Origin: Clostridiales bacterium
GTDB lineage: Bacteria > Bacillota > Clostridia > Saccharofermentanales > Saccharofermentanaceae
Assembly (NCBI GenBank): GCA_017620475.1
Contig: JAFZQI010000018.1
Span: 1 to 44,810 of the forward strand
Length of the DNA: 44,810 nt
Reading direction: 5' to 3'
The notes beneath the pieces are model-generated. The model ran no database searches and was not told where the DNA came from. It worked only from the letters and a program-made list of their open reading frames with translations. This document shows positions 1 to 7,860 of the stretch, in pieces (the first letter of the stretch is position 1; each line of letters begins with the position of its first letter). A program made the position numbers and the translations under genes.

Positions 1-56
1 AGGCGAAGGAACGTCTTCTGGAATTGCTTGACGATACGGAAGAAATGGATGGATAA
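1..56 (+). CDS. 3' end of an unidentified upstream gene (partial)
   Basis: The first 54 bases read in one frame (codons from position 3) as a charged helical tail ending EEMDG followed by TAA at 54-56. The run of Glu, Lys, Leu and Asp codons looks like a genuine C-terminus. The rest of the gene lies left of the window, so no function can be assigned. The next gene starts 31 bases downstream in the same orientation, so the two may be co-transcribed. Confidence 0.4.
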   Translation, partial: AKERLLELLDDTEEMDG

Positions 57-87
57 TTAGAAACAGATGGAGGGCAATTCCGGACCT

Positions 88-1062
88 ATGAAGACATATC
101 GTGAGAATATCTGGAACAAGGACGAGTACAAGTACGAGGCGGCATATGGATTCGTCCCGAATATCGTGACTTATCTGCATGAGGAGGATGCCGCCCTGCG
201 CCCGTGCATGATCGTTGTGCCCGGAGGCGGATACTGTATGGTCGTTCCGCCGGAGGGTGAAGTGGTAGCCAAAGAGTTCTATCAGCGCGGCATGAACTGC
301 TTCGTGCTGACCTATACGACGGACATTACCATGTCGGTGCCGCTTAAAAAGCAGCCTGTAAACGACATCTCCCGCGCCGTCCGATATGTGCGGAAGAATG
401 CGGCCTGTTTCGGAATCGATCCCAATAAGATCGTGATATGCGGATTCTCCGCGGGGGCTCATATTTGCGGCACGCTTGGTGTGCATAGCTCCGAGATCGA
501 GGATCCGGATGCGGATCTGAATTCGGTTTCCAACCGCCCGGATGCGATGATCCTCAGTTATCCGGTAATCACTTCCGGAGAATATACGCATGAGTACTCC
601 ATTTTAACTCTTGTCGGAAAAGACGCACCGGAGGACGAAAGACAGTTCTTTTCGCTGGAAAAATACGTAACCGGAACGACTCCGCCGACTTTTATCTGGC
701 AGACGGTCGAAGATGATCTGGTTCCCGTCGAGAACAGCATGATGTTTGCTTCAGCCTGCCGCAGTGCACATGTGCCGTACGCGTACTATGCTTTCCCGCA
801 TGGCATGCACGGATTGTCTGTGCATAATGATGCCTGGCGCAAGGGAGATTTCGGCGAGCCCTATACCATGGAGCAGGTGATGAAAGCCGTGGAAGCGGTA
901 CGTGAGGGAAGAGGCGTTCGCGTGTCTGAACAGCGCCGTCAGGAACTGATCGAACAGTTCGGGGCACCTCCGCAAATGCCGGAGGGAGAAGTGCCGAAGA
1001 TCGAAGATGTGGAGCTTTGGCCGGATCTCGCCGAAGCCTGGATGAAGAAACTTTGGGAATGA
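88..1062 (+). CDS. alpha/beta hydrolase (esterase/acetyl-esterase type)
   Basis: A cytoplasmic serine hydrolase of about 324 residues, likely cleaving an ester or acetyl group on a small molecule or sugar; the substrate is not known. An oxyanion-hole type VPGGGY segment lies near residue 50. The nucleophile elbow GFSAGAH has the expected G-x-S-x-G shape. The acid/base residues are probably EDD (in VEDDLVPVENS) and the His of HGMHGLS. The fold order fits the BD-FAE/acetyl-esterase branch of the superfamily. The frame is open from ATG 67, but that codon overlaps a GGAGGG sequence (69-74), so ATG 88 is the more likely start even though its spacer of 13 bases is long. No signal peptide is seen. 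A strong terminator follows. Confidence 0.85.
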   Translation: MKTYRENIWNKDEYKYEAAYGFVPNIVTYLHEEDAALRPCMIVVPGGGYCMVVPPEGEVVAKEFYQRGMNCFVLTYTTDITMSVPLKKQPVNDISRAVRYVRKNAACFGIDPNKIVICGFSAGAHICGTLGVHSSEIEDPDADLNSVSNRPDAMILSYPVITSGEYTHEYSILTLVGKDAPEDERQFFSLEKYVTGTTPPTFIWQTVEDDLVPVENSMMFASACRSAHVPYAYYAFPHGMHGLSVHNDAWRKGDFGEPYTMEQVMKAVEAVREGRGVRVSEQRRQELIEQFGAPPQMPEGEVPKIEDVELWPDLAEAWMKKLWE

Positions 1063-1076
1063 TTCGTTTCCCATAT

Positions 1077-1108
1077 AAAACCGGAGCAGAAAAGTGCTCC
1101 GGTTTTTT
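1077..1108. terminator. bidirectional rho-independent terminator
   Basis: A 9-bp stem (ACCGGAGCA / TGCTCCGGT) with a 6-base loop is followed by TTTTTT on the plus strand and preceded by AAAA, which gives a U-tract on the minus strand too. It sits between two converging genes and probably ends both the hydrolase transcript and the dlt-like operon. Confidence 0.85.
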
Positions 1109-1125
1109 GCATCGGAAAAACGCTG

Positions 1126-1917
1126 TCAGAAGACGATCTGATAAAGGATCGCCATGATCTCGCGCATATAGTTGGCCGGCAGAAGCCACCAGGGCGTCTC
1201 TGCGCCAAGCCCTCCGCAAGGGATCCCGAGGTCCTTGGCAATCATCTGTGCGCGGAGCTCGTGCCAGGAGTTGGTGACGATCAATATGGTGTCACCGAGA
1301 TCCTCCTTTTCCATGATCTCTTTGCTGAAACGCAGGTTCTGTCGGGTCGTGGTGGACTTATCCTCGATATAGATCCGTTCCGGATCGATGCCCATCTTCA
1401 CCAGTTCATCAAACATACACTTGGCTTCCGAGAATGCCTCATCTGATCCTTGTCCGCCGGATACGATACAAGGGCTCTCGGGATGTGCGGCCAGATATTC
1501 GTATGCGGTATCGATCCGTGTCCGAAGAAGGGTGCTGGGGGATCCGTTTCTGACCTGGCAGCCGAGCACCAGTACCACCGGCGGATGCTCGGAAGCAGGT
1601 GCCTTGCGGTGAGCATAGATACACATGAAGACCGTCTCGGTGATTATAACCAGAATCCCAACAACGATCAGAACGAGGATCGTGATGAGCGCGCGTTTAC
1701 CTGCTCCGCCTGCTTTCCATGTGGAACCGATCTTCTCATGGATCTTCGGCATGAAGATGGCATAGAGCAGGACCGGCGTCATGAAGACGATGCCGATCAA
1801 GGCGCCGAGATTCTTACTGGCTCCATTGAGTAACAGTGTTACAAACCCGATAATCAGGACGCTTGCGCCGATCCCGAGGATCAGCCGGATAATGATCTGA
1901 AGAAGGTTCTGATGCAT
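1126..1917 (-). CDS. YdcF/DUF218 family membrane protein
   Basis: A 263-residue protein with three N-terminal membrane segments (about 8-30, 38-57 and 76-98) followed by a DUF218 (YdcF/SanA/ElyC-like) domain from about residue 112. Family marks are PVVLVLGC, the VSGGQG turn near 153-157, a SEA motif at 163-165 and TRQN at 191-194. Family members are linked to envelope and peptidoglycan or lipid-carrier metabolism, but a biochemical activity is not settled. It is the last gene of the dlt-like operon, starting 2 bases after the stop of the SGNH gene and ending just before a terminator. Whether it takes part in the surface modification or only shares the transcript is unknown. Confidence 0.8.
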   Translation of the reverse strand: MHQNLLQIIIRLILGIGASVLIIGFVTLLLNGASKNLGALIGIVFMTPVLLYAIFMPKIHEKIGSTWKAGGAGKRALITILVLIVVGILVIITETVFMCIYAHRKAPASEHPPVVLVLGCQVRNGSPSTLLRTRIDTAYEYLAAHPESPCIVSGGQGSDEAFSEAKCMFDELVKMGIDPERIYIEDKSTTTRQNLRFSKEIMEKEDLGDTILIVTNSWHELRAQMIAKDLGIPCGGLGAETPWWLLPANYMREIMAILYQIVF

Positions 1918-1919
1918 GA

Positions 1920-2912
1920 TCAGTCCACCGTTTCGACCATATCCTGAGGCGCTTCTTTTCCGGCCCCGACGGTGTCGGTCATGAATTTGTCATAGCATTC
2001 ATCCCAGTTTGCATAGTACGGATCGCCCTTGTGGCTTTCGACTAGATGATGCTCGGTCAGGTAGGAGGTCAGGTAAGCAGTGACCTTCTGTGCACCTGCA
2101 TAGTTCAGGTGGTCGCCACGGTCACGGGTGTCGGCATTCCAGTCGATCGGACATTCTTCCGGAAGAAGGTTCAGATCCAGGAACTCGCAGTCCAGCTCTT
2201 CTGCCAGTTTGGCGACTCCGTTGTGCCGTGGGTAGTTCCAGTTCGAGGTGCTTGGAATACTGACCAGGATCAGCTTGATCCCGTTCTTATCGCAGAGGTC
2301 TTTGATCGCGGAGACGCAGATGCGGTTCGCGCGGCAGATACTTTCGGACTCATCCGACGGAACCATATGGTTGATATTCTCCGGCGGTTTGACTTCGGTG
2401 TAGAAACGATATCCCTTGTCGTTATCCGACCAGTTGTAGTCGGGCGTTTCCGTGAAGTCCTTCCCCTTAAGGATCTTCCAGCGGTCGTGATAGCGGAGGA
2501 TCGGGAGGCATTCGCCGGCCATGGTATAGGCGACCTTGGCCAGGGATTGGTCACGATAGATCGCATTCGTCTCTAGGAAAAGCACTTTCGGTGACTGTTT
2601 GTTCAAGGAGCGCTGCAGAAGTGCAAGGGAATAGGACAGCGGCTGTCCGCCGGTTCCGCAGTTATAACCCGTATAACCGGCATCGTTCCACATCTGAAGA
2701 GGAACGATCGAACTGTAGAACTCGCTGTCTCCGATGAAGAGTACATCGACGGAGTTCTCTTTCTCGCCCTGGAAACCGTTGGCAACGAAATAGTCCATGC
2801 CATCTTCTTCGGTATTGTTCTTCGGAACGAAGATCTGCGAAGCAACGACCAGCAGGAAAATCAGGCCTGCCGTAAATATCAGTGCTTTGATGATTCTCTT
2901 TACATACACCAT
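1920..2912 (-). CDS. DltD-like SGNH-hydrolase-fold membrane protein
   Basis: A 330-residue single-pass protein: an N-terminal membrane anchor (about residues 5-28), then an extracellular SGNH/GDSL-like domain. The GDS nucleophile motif is at 61-63 (FIGDSEFYSS), an NCGTGG block follows, and a C-terminal D-x-x-H type motif appears in GDHLN. DltD and AlgJ/AlgX-type proteins of this fold partner with MBOAT acyltransferases and pass or accept the acyl group outside the membrane. The longer frame starts at 2939 inside the MBOAT gene. ATG 2912 is preferred because AGAGAGG lies about 7 bases upstream and the membrane anchor then starts promptly. It follows the MBOAT stop by 13 bases. Confidence 0.75.
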   Translation of the reverse strand: MVYVKRIIKALIFTAGLIFLLVVASQIFVPKNNTEEDGMDYFVANGFQGEKENSVDVLFIGDSEFYSSIVPLQMWNDAGYTGYNCGTGGQPLSYSLALLQRSLNKQSPKVLFLETNAIYRDQSLAKVAYTMAGECLPILRYHDRWKILKGKDFTETPDYNWSDNDKGYRFYTEVKPPENINHMVPSDESESICRANRICVSAIKDLCDKNGIKLILVSIPSTSNWNYPRHNGVAKLAEELDCEFLDLNLLPEECPIDWNADTRDRGDHLNYAGAQKVTAYLTSYLTEHHLVESHKGDPYYANWDECYDKFMTDTVGAGKEAPQDMVETVD

Positions 2913-2925
2913 ATCGTTACCTCTC

Positions 2926-4533
2926 TTAGAATCCGGCATAGATCGGATCGACGGGGACGTAGTTTCCGCCGTAGGCCCCGAATATAATGATGAACAGGAT
3001 CAGTGCATAGTAGATCGCAAACTGAATGGCGATATTCCGCTTGGAAATACTTTCACGGATGTGCATTCCTCTTTCCTGAAGAATGCTGATGATAAGGATC
3101 AGAATGACAGACACGCCGATGATGATGTAGTCCTGCTTATCCATACCGAACTGGAAAAGTGTTCCGTCCTTAAGGGTGGCAAAAGTGAAGTTGGTGAAGA
3201 TCTTCTTGAACATCTTAAATCCGGCGGTCAGGCCTTCTGCACGGAAGAACAGCTCACCGATACAAACCAGGATCGTGGTACGGATGATCTGGAAGAACTT
3301 ATATGGTTTGGAAGTGCGTTTAATATGCAGTTTCTGGGTGACCTTGATGGCGGCCGGTTCGATGATGCTTCCGAGAAGGATCAGAACGAAGTGGAACATG
3401 CCGAAGAAGATATAGTTCCATCCGGCACCGTGCCAAAGACCATTACAGATCCAGACACAGAAGAGTGCCACGGCACCCGCAAGAAGCGGACCGAAATGGT
3501 TGCCCAGTTTTTTTCGCGCTTTGGTAGTAAGCTTCTTAAGGGGTTTACTCATGGAAAGCGGGAAGAAGATGTAATCCTTGAAGAAGGTTCCGAGTGTGAC
3601 ATGCCAGCGCTTCCAGAACTCGGAGATCGTAGTGGAGAAGAAGGGCCGCTTGAAGTTCTCGGGGAGTTTTACGCCGAAGATCTGTGCCGATCCGATGACG
3701 ACATCCATTGTGCCCGAGAAATCCATGTAGAGCTGGATCGTATAACAGATCGCGCAAAGGGCGATCACGAATCCGTCGTAGTCATCATACTTCGAGAAAA
3801 CATCCTTAATCAGAAGATTCAAACGGTCTGCCAGAACGATCTTCTTCATGAAACCGAAGAGGATACGCTGACCGCCGGCAATCAGGTTGTCATAGCGGAT
3901 GCGCTCGGCCTTCCATAAGTCCTCGGCGGTATCCGAATAGCGGCAGATCGGTCCTTCCATGATCTGCGGGAAGAATCCCATAAACAGAGACAGCCGGAGA
4001 AGATTCTTGTCCGCCTCGATCTTCTGGCGATATACATCGAAAAGATACGCGACGGCCTGAAGTGTGTAAAAGGAGATACCGATAGGCACCAGGATCTTCT
4101 TCAATCTGAATGTGTAGGAAATCCCCGTGAAGTGGATCAGCGCATTTAAGTTCTCCACGGCAAAAGGCGTGTACTTGAGCATCAGGAGCATTCCGACGTG
4201 AAGGATCACGGCGAAGGTCATGATGCAACGCTGCTTGTGAAGATAGGATGCTGACAGCGCTTTCTTCTCTTCCTTGGCTTCTTTGCCGAGAAGGGCGAGT
4301 TTGGCCTTGCTTTCCGCCTGAACATCCGATAGCCATATTCCGATGTGGTGGATCGACAGTGTCGAAAGAATCAGATAGCATACCAGTTTCCCGCTTACGG
4401 CGAAGAAAAAAAGGTAACTGAATAGAAGCATCACCCAGCGGCGTGCTCTTAGCGGAAAGATCTCATAGAATACAACTGCCGCGGAAAGCAGCAGAAGGTA
4501 TTGAAGGGAATAGTAGGTTGAGATCGATAGCAT
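2926..4533 (-). CDS. MBOAT family O-acyltransferase (DltB/AlgI-like)
   Basis: A 535-residue multi-pass membrane protein of the membrane-bound O-acyltransferase family. DltB relatives take an aminoacyl or acyl group from a carrier protein and move it across the membrane to a surface polymer. Diagnostic motifs are FWKRWHVTLG with His311, FPLSMSKPL, and NGLWHGAGWNY with the invariant His368 expected in the membrane funnel. MEGPICRYS near 192-200 is another family mark. It starts 1 base after the carrier-protein stop, with GGAGGG as ribosome binding site at the end of that gene. Position between the acyl carrier and an SGNH protein supports a dlt-like role; the substrate is inferred to differ from D-alanine because of the decarboxylase upstream. 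Confidence 0.9.
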   Translation of the reverse strand: MLSISTYYSLQYLLLLSAAVVFYEIFPLRARRWVMLLFSYLFFFAVSGKLVCYLILSTLSIHHIGIWLSDVQAESKAKLALLGKEAKEEKKALSASYLHKQRCIMTFAVILHVGMLLMLKYTPFAVENLNALIHFTGISYTFRLKKILVPIGISFYTLQAVAYLFDVYRQKIEADKNLLRLSLFMGFFPQIMEGPICRYSDTAEDLWKAERIRYDNLIAGGQRILFGFMKKIVLADRLNLLIKDVFSKYDDYDGFVIALCAICYTIQLYMDFSGTMDVVIGSAQIFGVKLPENFKRPFFSTTISEFWKRWHVTLGTFFKDYIFFPLSMSKPLKKLTTKARKKLGNHFGPLLAGAVALFCVWICNGLWHGAGWNYIFFGMFHFVLILLGSIIEPAAIKVTQKLHIKRTSKPYKFFQIIRTTILVCIGELFFRAEGLTAGFKMFKKIFTNFTFATLKDGTLFQFGMDKQDYIIIGVSVILILIISILQERGMHIRESISKRNIAIQFAIYYALILFIIIFGAYGGNYVPVDPIYAGF

Positions 4534-4534
4534 C

Positions 4535-4768
4535 TCAACCCTCCTCTTGCAGGCGTTGGATCATCTTCCACATATTCTCGGCAGAATTGAAATTCTCCGG
4601 GATGATCTCGACAGTCGGGATCGTGATGTCGTACTCTTCCTCCAGTTCGGCCACCAGCGAAATGATCGCCAGGGAATTGAGGTAGTGATCGTCGATCAGC
4701 GTGGTGCAGGTAAGATAATCCACCTCCGGCTGAATATCCTCCAGAATCTCAATCAATCTCTCGTCCAT
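4535..4768 (-). CDS. acyl/aminoacyl carrier protein (DltC-like)
   Basis: A 77-residue acidic helical carrier protein. The phosphopantetheine attachment site is Ser32 in YLNSLAII; the usual DSL is NSL here. Size and acidity fit DltC, which carries an aminoacyl thioester from the adenylation enzyme to the MBOAT protein. The second half (EEEYDITIPTVEIIPENF) matches helix III of carrier proteins. An AAAGGAG ribosome binding site lies just upstream of ATG 4768. It lies 12 bases after the decarboxylase gene and 1 base before the MBOAT gene. The modification by a phosphopantetheinyl transferase is assumed; none is encoded in the window. Confidence 0.85.
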   Translation of the reverse strand: MDERLIEILEDIQPEVDYLTCTTLIDDHYLNSLAIISLVAELEEEYDITIPTVEIIPENFNSAENMWKMIQRLQEEG

Positions 4769-4780
4769 AATCGTTCTCCT

Positions 4781-5971
4781 TTACCCTTGTTTCTCTATGT
4801 TTTGCGGCATGTTGAACTGTGCCGTTTCAATGTGATCTCTTACCGGTATCGCGTTTCCGGCGCCGTCCAATAGAATAACACGTGGAAGCTCCCGACTCAA
4901 GAACAGCGAGATACCTTCCGTGGGACAGTAAGCTCCTGCGGACTCGAAAACCAGCACGTCCCCGACAGTAAGACCGCTAAGCGGGAGCTTTTTCACGAGG
5001 AAATCGTTGATGGTGCAAAGTGAGCCGCATATATTCCATTCCTGCGGATCGGTATTCTCCCGCTCCGGAAGAAGCCGGATCTTCGGGTGTTTCATGGCCA
5101 TGAACTGACCGTAATAGACGATCTGGTGCATACCGCCGTCCACGATGGCATAGTGCTCGCCGCTGTTCTGCTTGGTATCGACGACCTTCGTGATATATGT
5201 GCCGCAGCTGGCGGCGATGCTCCGGCCGATCTCCAGCGTGATCGTTCCTGTAAACCGCATGCCGGTCAGAAGTTCCGAGAATTCTTTTAGAAAAGCACTT
5301 TCGTCGAAGGTCTCGCCTTCAAAATAAGCGACCGGGAAGCCGGTACCGAATTCAAGTTTTTCGGCTTTGTAGCCGGTTTCTTCTTCTAGATCCGTGAGAT
5401 ACTGGTCCACAAACTCGATCTCGCGGCGCAGTTTCTTGATGGTCTTCTGGGTTCCTGAGAAGAACTGGATTCCGCAGATATCGACACGGGAATCATCCTT
5501 ATACTCCCGGATAAGTTCTTTAAGTTCATCCTTGTCGATGCCGAACTGATTGCCGGAGGTAAGACGCGGGATCACCTTGATCCGGCGGCCGTTCTTTTCC
5601 GCCGCCGAAAGAAGCATGAGAAACTGGTTTTTGGATTCCGCGGTATAGTAGCCGATAGGCTCATCGGAGGCAACGGATGCGTCGATGAAGTCTTCCTGTT
5701 TATTGACACCGGACACGACAAATCGGGAATGGGGGATGCCCATCTCTTCGCAGATCCGGTATTCTCCGGGAGAACAGATCTCCAGAAGATCCACAAGTTT
5801 ACCGGCTTCTTTGGCAATGAAGGTGTTAGCCTTAACGGCATAGCAGAGTTCCACGTTCTCGGGAAGACTCTGTCGTAAATACTGTATACGCGCTGCCAGT
5901 TCTCCCAGATCGAAGACATAAAGCGGCGTTTTCCCGGTTTGAAGCAGTTCCTGGATCTTCTCTGTCGTCAT
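4781..5971 (-). CDS. fold-type III PLP-dependent decarboxylase (BtrK/PvsE/LysA-like)
   Basis: A 396-residue enzyme with an alanine-racemase-type barrel followed by a beta domain. The PLP lysine is Lys47 in CYAVKAN. CSPGEY (66-71), FFSGTQ (170-175) and EIGR (247-250) are PLP-pocket segments. In the C-terminal domain CGSLC (315-319) supplies the cysteine typical of decarboxylases, and AGAY (345-348) with FLSRELP (357-363) resembles the BtrK/PvsE branch rather than alanine racemase. BtrK, from butirosin synthesis, decarboxylates a glutamyl group while it is bound to a carrier protein. The gene overlaps the adenylation gene by 4 bases (ATGA) and precedes the carrier gene, so the substrate may be carrier-bound. 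A racemase role is less likely but not excluded. Confidence 0.8.
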   Translation of the reverse strand: MTTEKIQELLQTGKTPLYVFDLGELAARIQYLRQSLPENVELCYAVKANTFIAKEAGKLVDLLEICSPGEYRICEEMGIPHSRFVVSGVNKQEDFIDASVASDEPIGYYTAESKNQFLMLLSAAEKNGRRIKVIPRLTSGNQFGIDKDELKELIREYKDDSRVDICGIQFFSGTQKTIKKLRREIEFVDQYLTDLEEETGYKAEKLEFGTGFPVAYFEGETFDESAFLKEFSELLTGMRFTGTITLEIGRSIAASCGTYITKVVDTKQNSGEHYAIVDGGMHQIVYYGQFMAMKHPKIRLLPERENTDPQEWNICGSLCTINDFLVKKLPLSGLTVGDVLVFESAGAYCPTEGISLFLSRELPRVILLDGAGNAIPVRDHIETAQFNMPQNIEKQG

Positions 5972-7482
5972 GCCCGGTTCTTCCTTTCCATCAGTGCTTT
6001 GCGATCGATCTTTCCGTTCTTCGTCAGCGGGAAACTTTCAATCTGTTTGAGTGTTCCGGGGATCATGTAGATCGGAAGCTTCTCCGAAAGTGTGGTATGA
6101 AGTTCCTTCTTTTCGATCGAACCGACATAAAAACCGTAGAGGCGCTGCTTGGCTTCGTCGAAGATCACGCAGCATCTTTCCACTCCGGTCACATCGGAGA
6201 TGGCGCGCTCGATCTCTTCGATCTCGATGCGGTGCCCCATATACTTGATCTGGAAATCCTTGCGTCCGCAGAAGAGAAGATCTCCGTCTTCCGCATACTG
6301 TCCAAGATCTCCGGTGCGGTAGATCCGTTCCGGATACCAGGTGTTCAAAGGATTTACGCAGAAGGCCGATTCGGTCTGCTCGGGGTTGCGGAAATAGCCC
6401 AGTGCCAGAGCCGTGCCGCGCACACAGATCTCTCCGGTCTTGCCCGGCTCGGTCACTTCGCGGTCCGTCTCATCCAGAAGGAATACGTGCTCATTGGGGA
6501 AAGCTCTGCCGATCGGGATCTTCTCGGAATAGTCTTTATTCCGGTCGATCCGGTGATAGGTACAGTTGCAGGTGATCTCCGTAGGTCCGTAGAGGTTTAC
6601 GAATTCCGCTTCCGGGAGCTTTTCCATCCAGGTCTTCAGATGCTTATACGGCATTACCTCGCCGCTGAAAAGTACCCGCTTGACCGTATCCGGTGTGCGG
6701 TAGTCCAATCCATGGAAAGTCGTGATCAGGCACAGCGCCGATACAGCCCAGATCATGGTGGAGATCTTGTGTTCGCAGATAAAGTCGAGAAGTTCCGCCG
6801 GCCTGAAGAAGAAACGCTTCGGAACGATCACCAGAGTCGCCGCCGCTTTGAGCGAGGAATAAATATCTTTCACGGAAACATCGAAATCAAAGGGCGCCTG
6901 GTTGGCGATGATGTCCTCTTGACTGATGCCGAACATGGGAACGAAGATCTCGATAAAGTCCAGAACGCTTTTGTGCCCGACCACAACACCCTTCGGCACG
7001 CCTGTTGAACCGGAGGTGAAATTGGCATAGAGGGGATCCGTGTCAATGACTTCCTCGCGGATGCGGGAAAGAAGAGCCGGATCTTCATCTTTCTTCATCA
7101 AGTCAGGAAGAAGCAGGATCTGGTCTTTGGCAAATACCGCTTCCGTCTGCGCCAGATGTTCCTCATCCGTGATCACGAATTCCGGCTGAAGAACGCTTCT
7201 GATCTGCGTAAGGCGGCTTTCCGGAAATTCCGGATTCAGAAGAACATAGAAACATCCGGAGTAAACGATACCCATAAATGCACAAAGCGTGTCTGCGCTT
7301 TTTTCCATAAGTACGGCAATCGGCTTGCGGATACCGGATCTTCCGGCCAGCGCGGTTCCGATCCGTCGTGAAAGATCCAGCCACTGTGCGTAGGTGTAGC
7401 TTTTATTCTCGTCGATCAGTGCGGTTTTGTCCGCACAAAAAGACGCGTCATATTCTAAATACTCAAGAACATTACGTAACAA
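5968..7482 (-). CDS. DltA-like amino acid adenylation enzyme
   Basis: A 504-residue ANL-superfamily ligase that should activate an amino acid with ATP and load it onto the DltC-like carrier. Core motifs are in order: A3 phosphate loop FTSGSTGVPKG (155-165), A4 FDFDVS (198-203), whose Asp normally binds the alpha-amino group, A5 NLYGPTE, A7 YRTGDLG, A8 near GRKDFQIKYMGHRIE, and A10 with Lys491 in NGKID. Length matches stand-alone DltA, with no fused condensation or carrier domain. The start is TTG 7482, chosen because GGGGGAA lies 9 bases upstream. It is the first gene of the operon. The amino acid specificity cannot be read with confidence; in a dicarboxylic substrate either carboxyl could be activated. 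Confidence 0.88.
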   Translation of the reverse strand: MLRNVLEYLEYDASFCADKTALIDENKSYTYAQWLDLSRRIGTALAGRSGIRKPIAVLMEKSADTLCAFMGIVYSGCFYVLLNPEFPESRLTQIRSVLQPEFVITDEEHLAQTEAVFAKDQILLLPDLMKKDEDPALLSRIREEVIDTDPLYANFTSGSTGVPKGVVVGHKSVLDFIEIFVPMFGISQEDIIANQAPFDFDVSVKDIYSSLKAAATLVIVPKRFFFRPAELLDFICEHKISTMIWAVSALCLITTFHGLDYRTPDTVKRVLFSGEVMPYKHLKTWMEKLPEAEFVNLYGPTEITCNCTYHRIDRNKDYSEKIPIGRAFPNEHVFLLDETDREVTEPGKTGEICVRGTALALGYFRNPEQTESAFCVNPLNTWYPERIYRTGDLGQYAEDGDLLFCGRKDFQIKYMGHRIEIEEIERAISDVTGVERCCVIFDEAKQRLYGFYVGSIEKKELHTTLSEKLPIYMIPGTLKQIESFPLTKNGKIDRKALMERKNRA

Positions 7483-7669
7483 TTAATCAAATTCCCCCAT
7501 ATGAACCCATATGAAATACTATACATGATAGTCCTACTTTATTCTATACCAAACAAGCAAGTTTGCATGACAAATATGTCACGCCGCAGAAGAATATCCT
7601 TGGTTGATTTGCCGAGTCTCTCAGAAGGGGTTTTTAAGGTGAAATCTGCAATTCATAAGAAAGATTTCG

Positions 7670-7698
7670 TTGACTTTGACCATGGCGCATCTTACTAT
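7670..7698 (+). promoter_or_regulatory. sigma-A-type promoter of the CAP-domain gene
   Basis: TTGACT (7670-7675), a 17-base spacer and TACTAT (7693-7698) form a good housekeeping promoter. Transcription would start near 7705, leaving a leader of about 150 bases before the signal-peptide start at 7861. Confidence 0.5.
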
Positions 7699-7715
7699 AT
7701 ATTTAATACTAATTA

Positions 7716-7785
7716 CGATCCGGAATCGGGGATGTTATCCGGATCGCGATTCAGGCGATTTTATCGAAGTAATTTTCGATCCGGA
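7716..7785. repeat. three copies of CGATCCGGA in the leader of the CAP gene
   Basis: CGATCCGGA occurs at 7716-7724, as a perfect inverted copy at 7738-7746, and again direct at 7777-7785. The first two could form a 9-bp stem with a 13-base loop in the leader RNA, and the second and third could pair as an alternative. The 372 bases from 7483 to 7854 hold no convincing gene, although one frame stays open; this repeat cluster and the promoter are the only structure seen. Confidence 0.55.
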
Positions 7786-7860
7786 AAACACACACTTTTC
7801 GCCCCGGGAAACTCGAGCAGAATACTACGGATCGGACATGAATGTGAGCGTGAAATGATT

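Noticed and set aside
2797..3918. A 373-codon plus-strand frame opposite the MBOAT and SGNH genes
   Set aside because: It is antisense to two well-supported genes, has no family resemblance, and long antisense frames arise here from the codon use of the real strand.
6097..7008. A 303-codon plus-strand frame opposite the adenylation gene
   Set aside because: Antisense to motif-rich coding sequence and without any ribosome binding site or recognisable domain.
7501..7860. The longer start of the CAP-domain frame at 7501
   Set aside because: The added 120 residues have no domain-like composition, and the signal peptide clearly begins at 7855-7861, downstream of a good promoter at 7670-7698.
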